NCBI GenBank assembly: GCA_002897115.2
Contig: BCIH01000004.1
Span: forward strand, 1,514,293-1,578,292
DNA: 64,000 nucleotides
Direction of reading: 5' to 3'
DNA from: Prototheca cutis
Taxonomy: Eukaryota; Chlorophyta; Trebouxiophyceae; Chlorellales; Chlorellaceae
Below, piece after piece: positions 26,682 through 37,300 of this stretch. The stretch's first letter is position 1. Every line of letters starts with the position of its first letter. The position numbers and the translations under genes are program-made. The notes under the pieces are model-generated. The model was not told the DNA's origin, made no database searches, and saw nothing but the letters and a program-made list of their open reading frames with translations.

Positions 26682-27426
26682 ATGGCGGATGCGGATGCCC
26701 GGGAGGGTTCGCTCATTGCCCTTATCTGCGAGCAGGACACCGCCACGGGCCTGCTGCTGACCGGGATTGGGAATGTGGACTACCGCAAGAACACCAACTT
26801 CTTGATCGTCGATGAGAGTGAGTACGGCGCTTGCCCGTGCCTGCCTGGCAATATGAGGGGGGGTTGAGCTCCCTCTGCTTCCAGGCTTCCAGGGAGCAGG
26901 GTGCTGACCTACCCTCCCTTGGGGCACACTCACTCACACTGCGTCATTGCCTGACCGCATCCGTAGAGACGACACAAAGCCAAATAGAGGATGCATTCCG
27001 TGACTTTACCAGCCGGGATGACATTGCGGTGGTGCTCATCAACCAGACGGTGTGTGGACTTGCATGGTTGTTTCCTGGTAGGCCTGTAGTTGTCATTTGC
27101 CTGGTGTCATGGGTGCAGCAGAGCAATGATACTGGGCTTTTGCTGTGAAGCTGGAATTGGTCTTAGGGTGGAAGTGATGGACCGATGATTTGGTGTTCTA
27201 CATGACACTGGATACCTTTCATCTGTTGCCTTTCCCTGCGGCACATTTACTAGCCAACTCCCAACACGCACATTCGATGCAGATTGCTGCGAGCATCCGC
27301 CACTTGCTGAACAACTACACAAAACCAATCCCAGCAGTGCTTGAGATTCCCAGCAAGGATGTGCCGTACGACCCCAGTGAGGACTCGATCCTCTCCCGTG
27401 TCAAGTTCATGTTTGGCGAATCCTGA
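26682..27426 (+). CDS. VHA-F: V-type proton ATPase subunit F
   Basis: Stalk subunit of the V1 sector, coupling ATP hydrolysis to rotation in vacuolar and endomembrane acidification. Exons: 26682-26817, 26967-27049, 27283-27426; 120 aa, the normal length. Family motifs: ALICEQDTATGLLLTGIGN, NTNFLIVDE, QIEDAFRDFTSRDDIAVVLI, IRHLLNNY, PAVLEIPSKDVPYDPSEDS and the end ILSRVKFMF. All junctions keep phase. Confidence 0.98.
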
Positions 27427-27779
27427 ACGCCGGACACCTGTACCTCCAGCCACCGTGTTTCACCACTGGATGCTCGCTGTGCTTTGTGCTGGCTGCATTG
27501 TGACATATCAAAAGTTGGAGCTCACAGGCATCGCAGGGTGGTGCTGGGTGGTGGGAGACTTTATGAAAATAAGCCGTTGCAGGGCTGCCTCTATAAAGGC
27601 ACCCTCCATGACAGAGAGATGTCATTGCAAAATGGGAATGCTCCTGTTGAAAACGGTGGGACCAGATGGGCCATGCCCACGTAGTCCCAAGAACAGCCAC
27701 AAGCTGTGATGAGAGAGTGTTGCTCAAATTTCATCATGACTGGTGGGATGGCAATCGAAACTCCACCCAAAACACCAGC
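27427..27779. other. Convergent spacer (V-ATPase F / USP)
   Basis: Short region between two 3' ends. It should contain both 3' UTRs and polyadenylation sites; nothing else seen. Confidence 0.5.
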
Positions 27780-30700
27780 TCACTTGATCTCCTTGGTAGT
27801 GTGACGGACAACGGTGAACCCCCTGTAGATCAGGGAAAGGGGTGGAGTTGGTACCATTGGCACGGGAGATTGCTGCAGACACAGACGCCATGCATTTCTT
27901 CGTGCCATGGCATGCCGCCCCAGACACGTGGAGCCAGGCAAGGACTGGGCTTGTTTGATTCGGCGGAAAACAAGCCCGCCTCGTCGTGAAATACCTCTTG
28001 CCAAGTGGGAATGGGGGGCCTCCTCTAACACGCACGCGCACACACGCGCGCACACACACACACACACAGTGCTTCAACCCACCTGATCTGCTCCTCCTCG
28101 GTGGCATCCACATCACCAGTCAGGGCCTTCCACTCCCAACCCTGCTCGTCAACAATGACGCTCTGCAGCGTGGCCGGTCCTGAAACAATCAGCGCGCCGC
28201 GCTTGATGTCGAGTGATTTGATTTCCACGCTCGGATCCGAGATCACCAGCGCGCTGTCTGACCCAAAGTGCACCTTGCTAGGGTCATCAAATTTTTCCTG
28301 CATTTTGTTTTGGAGGGTGCCGATCATGCGCTGGTTTAGGGGCTTGAGAGTTCTCCTGGTGCCATGCGCTGCATTGCATGCCAGCGTAGCTGCCAGGGAT
28401 GCAAACGCCGAGCACTACCAGCATGCAGCGACCACCCACCGATTGCCACGCACCTTGAGCTGCGCAAAGCCCAGCGCCCAGCGAGGCGTCCAGACCAGTC
28501 GCGGCCAGAGCTCCAGGCCCTCGAGTCCATTGTAACTCACACGTGTGGGTTCGCCGACGTCCACACCCACCATCCTCAGCATCTGTGATGGACAAGGGAG
28601 AACAAGAATGTGTCGCGGAGGGGGAGGTTGTTAGGGTTAATGCCATGCTGGCTGTAATGCGGATTACCACCACCCTAGAACCCATCCAGCATCAATGCCA
28701 TGAAAAGACTGAACAAGCACCCGAACAAACAATATGCATCTTGCCTTGCAGTTGGTCTCATAGTAGTCGAGCTCGCCAGACGTGGCAGAGTGTGAGGGGT
28801 TGCCGCCCTTGGCCTTGTCGGCAGCATCCGCCGGCGAGTTTTTCACGGGAGAGTAGGCTGCCCACACCTGGTTCACAGTGGTGTAGCCGACCTTGGCAGA
28901 GGCAGGCAGACCCTTGGGGAAGTCCTGGGGGAAGGGGGATGGCGGTGCAGGAAGCAGTGATCCACTGGCTCAGGAACATGTGCTCCGCGATGTGTGGACA
29001 AGCCCACCATCCAAAAGTCCGCTCTCCCAGAGCAATCCTGACTGCATCCTGCTTCCTCCTGGTTCTCGGGATGACGCCACAGCCAGCAGCAGCATCCACC
29101 CACCCAGAATCACCGGCCTTGCCTGCATCATGCACTCCAAGCGTGTGCTCGATTTGAACGTGGTGCGGGAGGCGTCAGCATATTTCGGGTTGACAAATTC
29201 GGCAATCACGCCGCCCTTGGCTTGCAGCTCTTCACAGTACGTATCCAGTTTCAGCACCAGCTGATTGATGTTACCTTTTGGTGGTGGCGTTTTTGGAATG
29301 CAATGAGGCGTGCTGATATGTGTGTAGTGAAACCCACATGAAATAATAACAACCCACCTCTCCCCCCCAATACGCACACACACACTAGTGCATCATACCA
29401 GGAAAGGGAGAAAATCCTGTGTCGTCGTTGACATCACCCTCGGGATTTACGGTTGCCCTCAGCAAGGGGTCGAGCTGGTTGTACTCCACATTCAACGTCC
29501 TGGCCGAGCCGTCGGGGAAGGTCAGGGTGGTGATGGCACCAATGGCTTCCTTGGCCCTGCGTGGAACAGCGAGACTATTGACGTCATACCTGTGCCGCAC
29601 ACTGACGCCCAGCGCGGCGGGAAGCGCCCGGAACACCTGTCCGTTGGTGTCCTGGAAGAATGCCACCCAGCGCACGCCCGCACTCCGCCAGCGCGCGGCC
29701 AGACCGCTCGAGTGCAGGAGCATGTGCACGTCGCCGTGCCCGTGCGGCTTGGTCTGGACGCGGTAAGCGTCTTTCGCGTCCAGTGCCAGTCGAGCATCAC
29801 CATCAGACAGGCATGGCACCTTCTCCTGCTTGAGCAAGTGAATCTGGGTGGGGTCGGCACCGAAGTAGTCATTCAACTGCAGCAGCTCCTTCGTCCGAGC
29901 GTGCGTGTCATCCGATGTCATGATTGCCAGTTCCAACTTCCGGGCCGTCCCACTTGCAGCCTGGGTTCATCAGGTGATTGGTCAATTTGACTTGTGAAGG
30001 GGCCGAGCTGTGCGGGGCGGTTCGACCATCCTCCAACAAATGGGCATCCATAGCAAAGCGAGGTGACTTATCTCACCCACGCGTCCACAGGATCTTAGGG
30101 AAAAGACGACTAAAGTCAATATCAAATACAAAATAAAAACAAACCCGACGCCGAAGCCCAGGCACAGCAAACCTGGAGGGCGAGAATGCTGTCGATGTAG
30201 AGCTGGAGGAAGCAGGTTCCCGAAGCACTTTCCACGGGCAGGGCGAGCTTGATCCCCGAGTACCCCAGCCGTTCACCCAGGCCGCCGGCCACCAGCACAA
30301 AGGCCGTCTCGCCTGCGGCCCGGATGCCCCCGGCCTCCAGCTCCACAAACTCGGGGCTGCCAAAGTCCAGCCGTTCGCCCTGAGGCACCGATGGCACACA
30401 CCCCTTGAGCGGGTTGGTTCCTGCAGAGTCATGTTCGGTTGTAGGGGGGCAAGGTGATGGTGGTGTGACTCGTGGTGTAATGGTGGAGTAACAGCGGGAC
30501 CATGGGTGACAAAGCCGATGACGCAGCAGCCGGCAATCCCGCAGGGATGCCTCCACAGTACTGCACCACACCACCCTCCTCCAAAACATCCCTAGAGGCT
30601 GACCTTCCTTGGACTCCTTGAGGAGTTGTTTGGCATTGGAAATGTACTTGAGCAGACCACCGGCGTAGCTAGAGTCCAGTTGCGCCAGCTGCTTCACCAG

Positions 30701-30979
30701 CCGGACCTTGTCCTCATCAGCCTTCCCCGGCTCAGGCCATCCCGAGAATAGGTGCGCCTGTCCGGCATCGACCAGCCGCGCCACCAGATCCAGCTCCTGC
30801 GCCCAGCATCATACCGTGGATTGCACTCGTCATGACATGCCCATTGAAATGCCGCACGGTGTACGGTGGGTGGCCGCACGCCCCTGTGCCCAGGAAATGC
30901 AGTGCCCGGGTACCTTTTCTGTAAGCAGCCGGTCGTTGCCTTGTAGGATTTCCAGGGAGGGCGGGGCAATGGCGGCCAT
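27780..30979 (-). CDS. USP: UDP-sugar pyrophosphorylase
   Basis: Converts UTP and sugar-1-phosphates (glucose, galactose, glucuronate, arabinose, xylose) to UDP-sugars, a salvage enzyme of the plant lineage. Exons on the minus strand: 30914-30979, 30604-30796, 30173-30420, 29399-29960, 29123-29274, 28745-28924, 28454-28582, 28083-28297, 27780-27822; 595 aa, as expected. Motifs: [26 protein letters not shown], the nucleotide-binding [77 protein letters not shown] and the left-handed helix segment [13 protein letters not shown]. Introns 5 and 6 have GC donors (CAG|GCAAGG and AAG|GCAAGA). No transit peptide, so cytosolic. Shares a 432-base divergent promoter region with FBPase. Confidence 0.97.
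28028..28068. repeat. (CA)n microsatellite in a USP intron
   Basis: CA/CG dinucleotide repeat just downstream of the donor at 28082. On the sense strand it reads (GT)n. Confidence 0.9.
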
Positions 30980-31411
30980 GATGCGAGCTCAATGCAGTCG
31001 ATGTGTGTGATTATTGGTACGACAAGTCCTACGCGTTTAGGTTTTCTAACACTTTAATCAGGGGTTCGCCCAGTCGGAGTCAGCGACCTGCACCGAGACC
31101 CCCCCGGTCCGTAGCACGGCCGACATGCCCACGATACTTCATCAACGATGGCGAGGGCAGCACCGCGCGGGGGCGAGGACTTGGGCCCCTCACGCTCTCG
31201 GCATATTCGACATTTTTGTAATTGTTGTATAGATCGGAGAATACGGTTCCGTTCTTTAAACCCGGCCGGCATGGGGCCCCACACGTGGCCCAGTGTCGAA
31301 GCAAGGTTTCGAGTGCGCCCACCTGTACGTCCGTTTGTCCCCATCCACCAGCGCTCTGGACCACCTCACAATACGCATCATCATGGGTAACGGGTTTGGA
31401 GAACGATAGGC
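30980..31411. promoter_or_regulatory. Divergent promoter region (USP / FBPase)
   Basis: 432 bases between the USP and FBPase start codons. An open frame on the minus strand (31080-31577) crosses it and overlaps the FBPase first exon but has no domain I recognise. It probably carries the promoters of both carbohydrate genes. Confidence 0.45.
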
Positions 31412-33790
31412 ATGCAAATTGCATGTGGTCCAGATCAAAGTGGCCCAGCTGTTCAGAGCTGTCAGGGCAGCTCGGTGCGCAGTGATAGGTGCTCATCATC
31501 AGGTGCTCCGTACCGCACCCTGTACAGGACGCGTTTGATTTCCGGCTCTCAAAATATCTCAGCTCCAAACACGGCAACTCGTTTAGCGTTGGAACTGGGA
31601 CGCTGCGCGGGCTTCCGGGAGGGCGCCAGCGGGCCCCGTGCCAGGAGGCTGCACACCCTGACGACGTGGCTGCTTGAGCAGCAGCGAGAGGGGGTGATAG
31701 ACGTGGAGATTGCAGACATCATATCCTCCATCGCCCTGGCCTGCAAGCAGTTGGCCTCGCTCGTGAATCGAGCCGGCATCAGCAACTTGACGGGACTGGC
31801 GGGGCCCACCAATTCGTCAGGGGACAAACAGAAAACACTGGATTTGGTGGCCAACGATGTCTTCTCCAACTGCCTGAGTTCCAGGTTGGGCATCTAGTTT
31901 GTTGGGGAGAGGGCTGGGTGGCTGTTGGATGGCTGGGTGGCCGGAGAGAGGTTGCCCGAAGGCAGTAGGGATGGAGTCACACCGGCATGTGCCACTGCCT
32001 GAGCCTCCCCCACCAGCATCATCCGTGGTGGGAATGGTGCGCGATTGACTACAAAGATGATGATCTGTTCTTTTTTTGGAAACCATTCCTTGCCTCACAT
32101 GCTGCTGCTCCATGCAGCGGTCGTATCGGAACGCTGGCATCTGAGGAGGAAGAAGTGCCCATTGCCGTTGAGGGCGGTGATCACCTGGTCGTGTTTGATC
32201 CCTTGGATGGATCCTCCAACATCAGAGCAGGTGCAGTGAGGGTTGTGTTCATTGGGACTGAGCATTGATCCGAGGGAGGGCCTGCTGGCTCGGAACATTG
32301 CAGTTTCAGCCCTGGACCCGGCAGTTGAGGGGGCCAGTCTGCCAATGGCAATCCACATCCCTCACCCTTCTGACTGGATCTTATTACACCCCCCAGGCAT
32401 TTCCCTGGGATCCATTTTCGGCGTGTACAACTCCAAAGATCTGGTTGGTGCCAACGGTAAGCAGGGCAGGGTGCATGCGAAAGGGACTGTTCAGCGAGTG
32501 GTGATTGTTCGTGTTGGGCAAGACTTGATGGATTTGTAGTGTGGCTTGAAGGGTGTGCAGCTGGGGCCGGCATATGCTCCCAGTCAGCAGACAAGCAACG
32601 GTTTGCAAATGGTGGCACCTCTCAAAAAGGGCTCGACTTTCACGTCCCCGGTTCCACAGAGAAAGTGGCGACAAGCCAGGGATTGCTGGACGTTTGCAAG
32701 CCGGGGCGAGATCTCATCGTGGCGGGGTACTGCCTCTATTCCTGTTCAACTGTGCTGGTCCTCACTGTTGGTACGTCACCCTTTCTGGGCAGTTTCTTTG
32801 GCAGAACTGTGTTGCTTTCCTTGCAGCTTCCTCCAGACTCGCACCAGGGCGAGAGCAGTGTTGACGCCTGCATCACTTGTTTCCCTGAAATTTTCCATGC
32901 TGCTTGTTTTCCTCCGTTCAGGCAGGGGCGTCGTCGGCTTCACCCTGGATGCCCTGATTGGAGAGTTTATCCTCTCTGATGCCGACATCCAAATACCTGA
33001 GGCCGGCAAGATCTACGCTTTTAATGAGGGCAACTACAATGTGCGGAGGGAGTGGTGGGGACCTTTTGGGGCGGCAGCGCATCCTCCCATCCACAGCCAG
33101 GGCGTTCTGAAACACGCCTCCTCACTTGTTGCAGCGCTGGGACACAAACATCCAGCGATACATTGATAGCCTCAAGGATCCAGAACAATGGGACGGGTCG
33201 CCTTATTCAGCTCGCTACATCGGCAGCCTCGTAGGAGACTTTCACAGGACGCTGCTCTGTGGTGGGTTTTGGAGCTCTTGGGGGGAGGGGGTTCCAGCGA
33301 AGCAAAGCAGTTTTGTTGAACGAACTGGGCAACATCGCAACCGGCCATCGATCACAGGTGGCATCTATGGGTACCCAGCTGATTCCAAGCACAAAAACGG
33401 CAAGCTCCGACTGTTGTACGAGTGTGCCCCAATGAGCATGATCGCCGAACAGGTATGGGGATGTTTGACTGTGGGTGGGTGGGCTATTCCCAGAAGACCA
33501 GGGGTTCCATGGGTCAACCAAGAAAGGCAGGTGTCTTTCAAGACGTGATGGTTGACGTGATTCTTTTACCCCTTGACACGTCACCGCCCATCAAGGCTCC
33601 TCCTCCCCGACATGGGCCCCCCTTCAACCCACAGGCGGGGGGCAAGGCATCGACGGGGACGGAACGTGTGCTGGAAATAGTCCCCACAAAGGTCCACCAG
33701 CGCACGCCCTTTTTCATTGGGTCCAAGCGCGAGGTGGAGTACTTTGAGTCGTGGCTTTCCTCTTCCAGGGGCAAAGAAGAGGTCTCGTAG
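31412..33790 (+). CDS. FBP: Fructose-1,6-bisphosphatase, plastid-type, without redox cysteines
   Basis: Dephosphorylates fructose-1,6-bisphosphate in the Calvin cycle, starch synthesis or gluconeogenesis. Exons: 31412-31884, 32118-32230, 32397-32456, 32660-32770, 32922-33040, 33135-33261, 33358-33452, 33635-33790; 417 aa. A Ser/Arg-rich N-terminal extension of about 80 residues resembles a plastid transit peptide. Then follow [22 protein letters not shown], the metal and phosphate site [67 protein letters not shown] and [11 protein letters not shown]. Between IFGVY and LLDVCKPG the loop that holds the redox disulfide in chloroplast FBPase I is short and has only the last Cys, so thioredoxin control is unlikely (FBPase II-like). 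The start ATG is the only Met in the open frame, and an upstream exon cannot be excluded. Confidence 0.95.
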
Positions 33791-34334
33791 ACCCGCTAGA
33801 AACTGTTTTGCGCTTGGGTGCGGCCTGGGAGCGAGACTGCCAGGCAACCATGTATAACAACATCGACAGTGTATTCCACGTCACAAGCAATGTCTAGGTG
33901 CAGCAGTGCCCACATTCATTCATTCATTCATTCATTCATTCATTCACATAGGCAAGTTTTGTAAGGCAAGCATAGGCAACTGCCTCAGCCATCAGGCTGC
34001 AGGAACAAGGCGAAATGCACACTCCAAGGTGGTGGTGGTGCTCTGTGCAGCCTGGAATCCCCTCCTCACTCAGTCGACAGAGGCCGGAGGACAAAGACAC
34101 GGTCAGAAGTCGTGAGGATGATGTTCCGTGGCGGATTCGTCACGACATATGCAAGCTTGCTGCTGGGGGCCTCTGCCTGCATTTTTGAGGGGGAATGCAT
34201 TGCTGTTCCGTTTTCCTTGCATTGCACCGATGTGCGAATTGAGGAGTTGCATGTTGTTCCAGCTGGAAAACAGCCCCGCCACCCACATAACACAGGACCA
34301 TTCTGCCACAGGGCCACATACCAGCAAGAATACA
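33791..34334. other. Convergent spacer (FBPase / K+ channel)
   Basis: Holds two 3' UTRs and a CATT tetranucleotide array; no gene seen. Confidence 0.5.
33913..33945. repeat. (CATT)n microsatellite
   Basis: About eight perfect CATT units. Confidence 0.97.
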
Positions 34335-37300
34335 TCAATCAACATGGACCCATAAATAAACTGCAGTCCAACCGACCTTTTGCCGGTACAGTCCCAGGCA
34401 GATGAGACCTTCGGCAGCAAGCAATGCTTGGAACAGCTGGTGGTAGCGTCGTCCCGCAAACCGCGCAGGGATGGGAATCTGGAGCAAGGCTGCGCCACCG
34501 GGGGCCTGAGACGGTCCGTCCCCGGCCATTTCTGCGAGTGTTTCCCTGGGGATGCCCCTGCAACGTCGTGTGTGCCCATGGCAGCGTTGTCATCATCGCT
34601 GCTGTAACACGACATCTGCGGTGTCATGCACTGCATGCAAAATCCAGCCACCCCAGACGCGGCACCCCATTCATTCAATCTAGCCGACAAGGACAAGCAA
34701 CATGTACGATACCTGTTGAGAAAGTTGCTGCACAGGAAGGCGTCCATGAGAGCTGGCACGGTGACACGCCCCGCGCAGTAGTAAGGGTTGGCCTGCCACT
34801 CTGTCAGTCCTGCCGTGACGGCGACTGATTGCTGCGAGGTGCGGAGGGTCCATGACCGACGGGGCATGCCCGGGCTGTCCCGCTTGCCCACATCCCCAAA
34901 ATCGATGCCTCGCAGCAGCAGTCCAGGCTGCAAAAACCTGCTCATTGCTCGGTTGGTCAGCGATTGGGTTGATCGTTCAGTCAACGGTTTCATTGGCAGC
35001 GCCTTGGATGGCCGAGACACACAGCGCACACACAGAACACGGGAGCCAAACACCAAACGAGCCCAGATCCACAGCGTACTCGATGGATGTGGTAAAGAGG
35101 AGCTCAACGACGGTGTGCGTCAGCGCCGCACTTTCTTCCCCGACGCCATAGCATGCAAGGAGGGCATCGGCATCGGCAAGCACCGCCTCCCGCGTCGAGC
35201 GCACGAGTTCGGGGGTCGACCCTGTGGCCTGGGCGCTCCGGGCCGGTCTCGTATCCGGCGCAAGGTGCACCAGCGCCCGCGCCCGCACCGCGCCGGCGGC
35301 TGCCAGCGCGCGGTGGTCGCCCGCCTCGCCTGGAACCCAGACCACCTCGCCTGTCTCGACTGCGCGGATGCGATCCAGGTCCTCGGGTCGCGTGGCGTGC
35401 AGCAGCACGATACGCGGGGGGGGACTGCGGCATGCCGCGCGCAGGTGCCGTACAAACGGTGCAAAGGAAGCCTCAGCGCCCGCCAGGATAAAGTGGCCCG
35501 ACCATGCAGAAACATCGTGCCTGGGATGCTGCTGTTGTTCTCGTGGTGGCATTTTTGGTGCAGCCGTCGCTGGTGCTGTGACCAGGATGCTGTGAACGTT
35601 GCCATCTGCCATTTTGACGGTTCCAGCACCGCCACCATCTGATCCATTTCCAGCCTCTGCACTCCGACGAGACGTTTCTGCCCCACCACCGCTCGTGGCG
35701 GCGACGGCTGCCGCAATGCCTGCCCTGCTTATCACCACACCAGGTCCGGTGTAGGGCAACTGCAGAGCAGCTTCCACCTGTGCCTCGCTCTGGCCCACCA
35801 CCAGGACCAGGCAACCCCCCGGCAGGCGTGCCGCTCCGGGGTTGAGCCGCAGTCGTGGTCGCCTCCGTTCCTCCACCAGACCTGCGCCGTAGTTAGTGAT
35901 GTTGGGATTAGAAATCGAAGCTTGCCCCCCCCCCCCCCCCCCCCACATGGGTTTGAATGAAAGAAGCTCCGCTTGAAAACACATGAGTCATCCCCAACCT
36001 CGCACCGATGAGGACCAAGCCCGAAGTTTCAAAGAGCCATGACGTGACGTCGCAGAATGGTCTGCCGACCAGGTGATCGGGCAACCGGGCTTCACAAAAC
36101 TGGTCCGCCGCACCATTAATGTAAGACCGCAGCCACCTGTTATGGTTGTTGTTTGAGATGGGTCATGTGTGTCACGGCTTGAACCATGTGCTGCTACCAA
36201 TTCAGTATTGGCTCGGTCTTGTTTTGCTTCTGAGAATCATCCTGTGCAGCTCGACGTGCATAAGGATAGGTCGTGATCTCCCTACACAACAAGGCCCCCC
36301 GCTCACTTTCTGATGGGTGGGTGGCTTTCAAACAGCGCTGGCGGCGTGACATCAGAGCTCCGCAGCAGATTTCCTGTGATAGTTTATGTGATTGTGAGTA
36401 AGGCTTGATGTCATGCCGGTGTGTTGGTTGCATCCTTACGTCTCGCCCGGCCCCCCCGACCAACCCAGAGGCCCCCCCGACCAACCCAGAGGCCCCCACC
36501 AATCAGGGTGCTGGCTCCCGGGCAGACGGCGGCAAGGGCCAGGATGCGGAACCGGGTCTGCTCGAGGGACACCACAATGTCCTGGCCCGTCTTGAGGAAC
36601 GGCCGGATCTGCGCCACCGTGTCCTGTCGCAGCGTCTGCACATACAATGGCACGCTGCTCGTGTATGACTTGCATGCCCACACCTGTGGAATTGGGGTTA
36701 GTCTTAGGGTTTGCTGCAGTTTTCTGTCCAGGGAAAAGGGGGATGCAAGCATGACAGCAAGCGAACCTGTCCAGGCCATGGTACCCAGAGGTTAAACCCT
36801 AAACACAAGCCAGCCAGTCATAGATCACCTGGAATAGCAAACCCAAATCTTCTTGACCCGAATCGGTGGTGAAACGGTCGGCGAGCAGAATGATGGCCCG
36901 GGCCTTTTCTGCGTGTGCTTCCACCAGATCCTGCGTGGAAATCGCTGAACCCTCCAGCAACGTCACCGACCGCTCATGCAACTCCTGCCAGTCGGGGTGT
37001 GGATGGGATTTTGAGCTTCCCTTTTTCTCTTCTGTGCCTGGTGTGCGCTGCCTGTCTCCATGGCAGCAAAGCCTTAGGAAGCACAGAAAGTGAGCTGGGT
37101 CCAACCCGAACCCGCCCCCCCCCTCCCCCCCCACACACACACCTGGAAGGCGATAAATTCGTAAGTGGGTCGGTTGCACAGAAATACCATCTTGGTGGTC
37201 AGCGGCAGTGAGCTTTCTTCCAGCGCTGCCTGAAACTCAGCAAAAAGATCAGAAAAGGCCCGAATTTCCGTCAGTCGCGTCGACAGCAGTACCATGGGCG

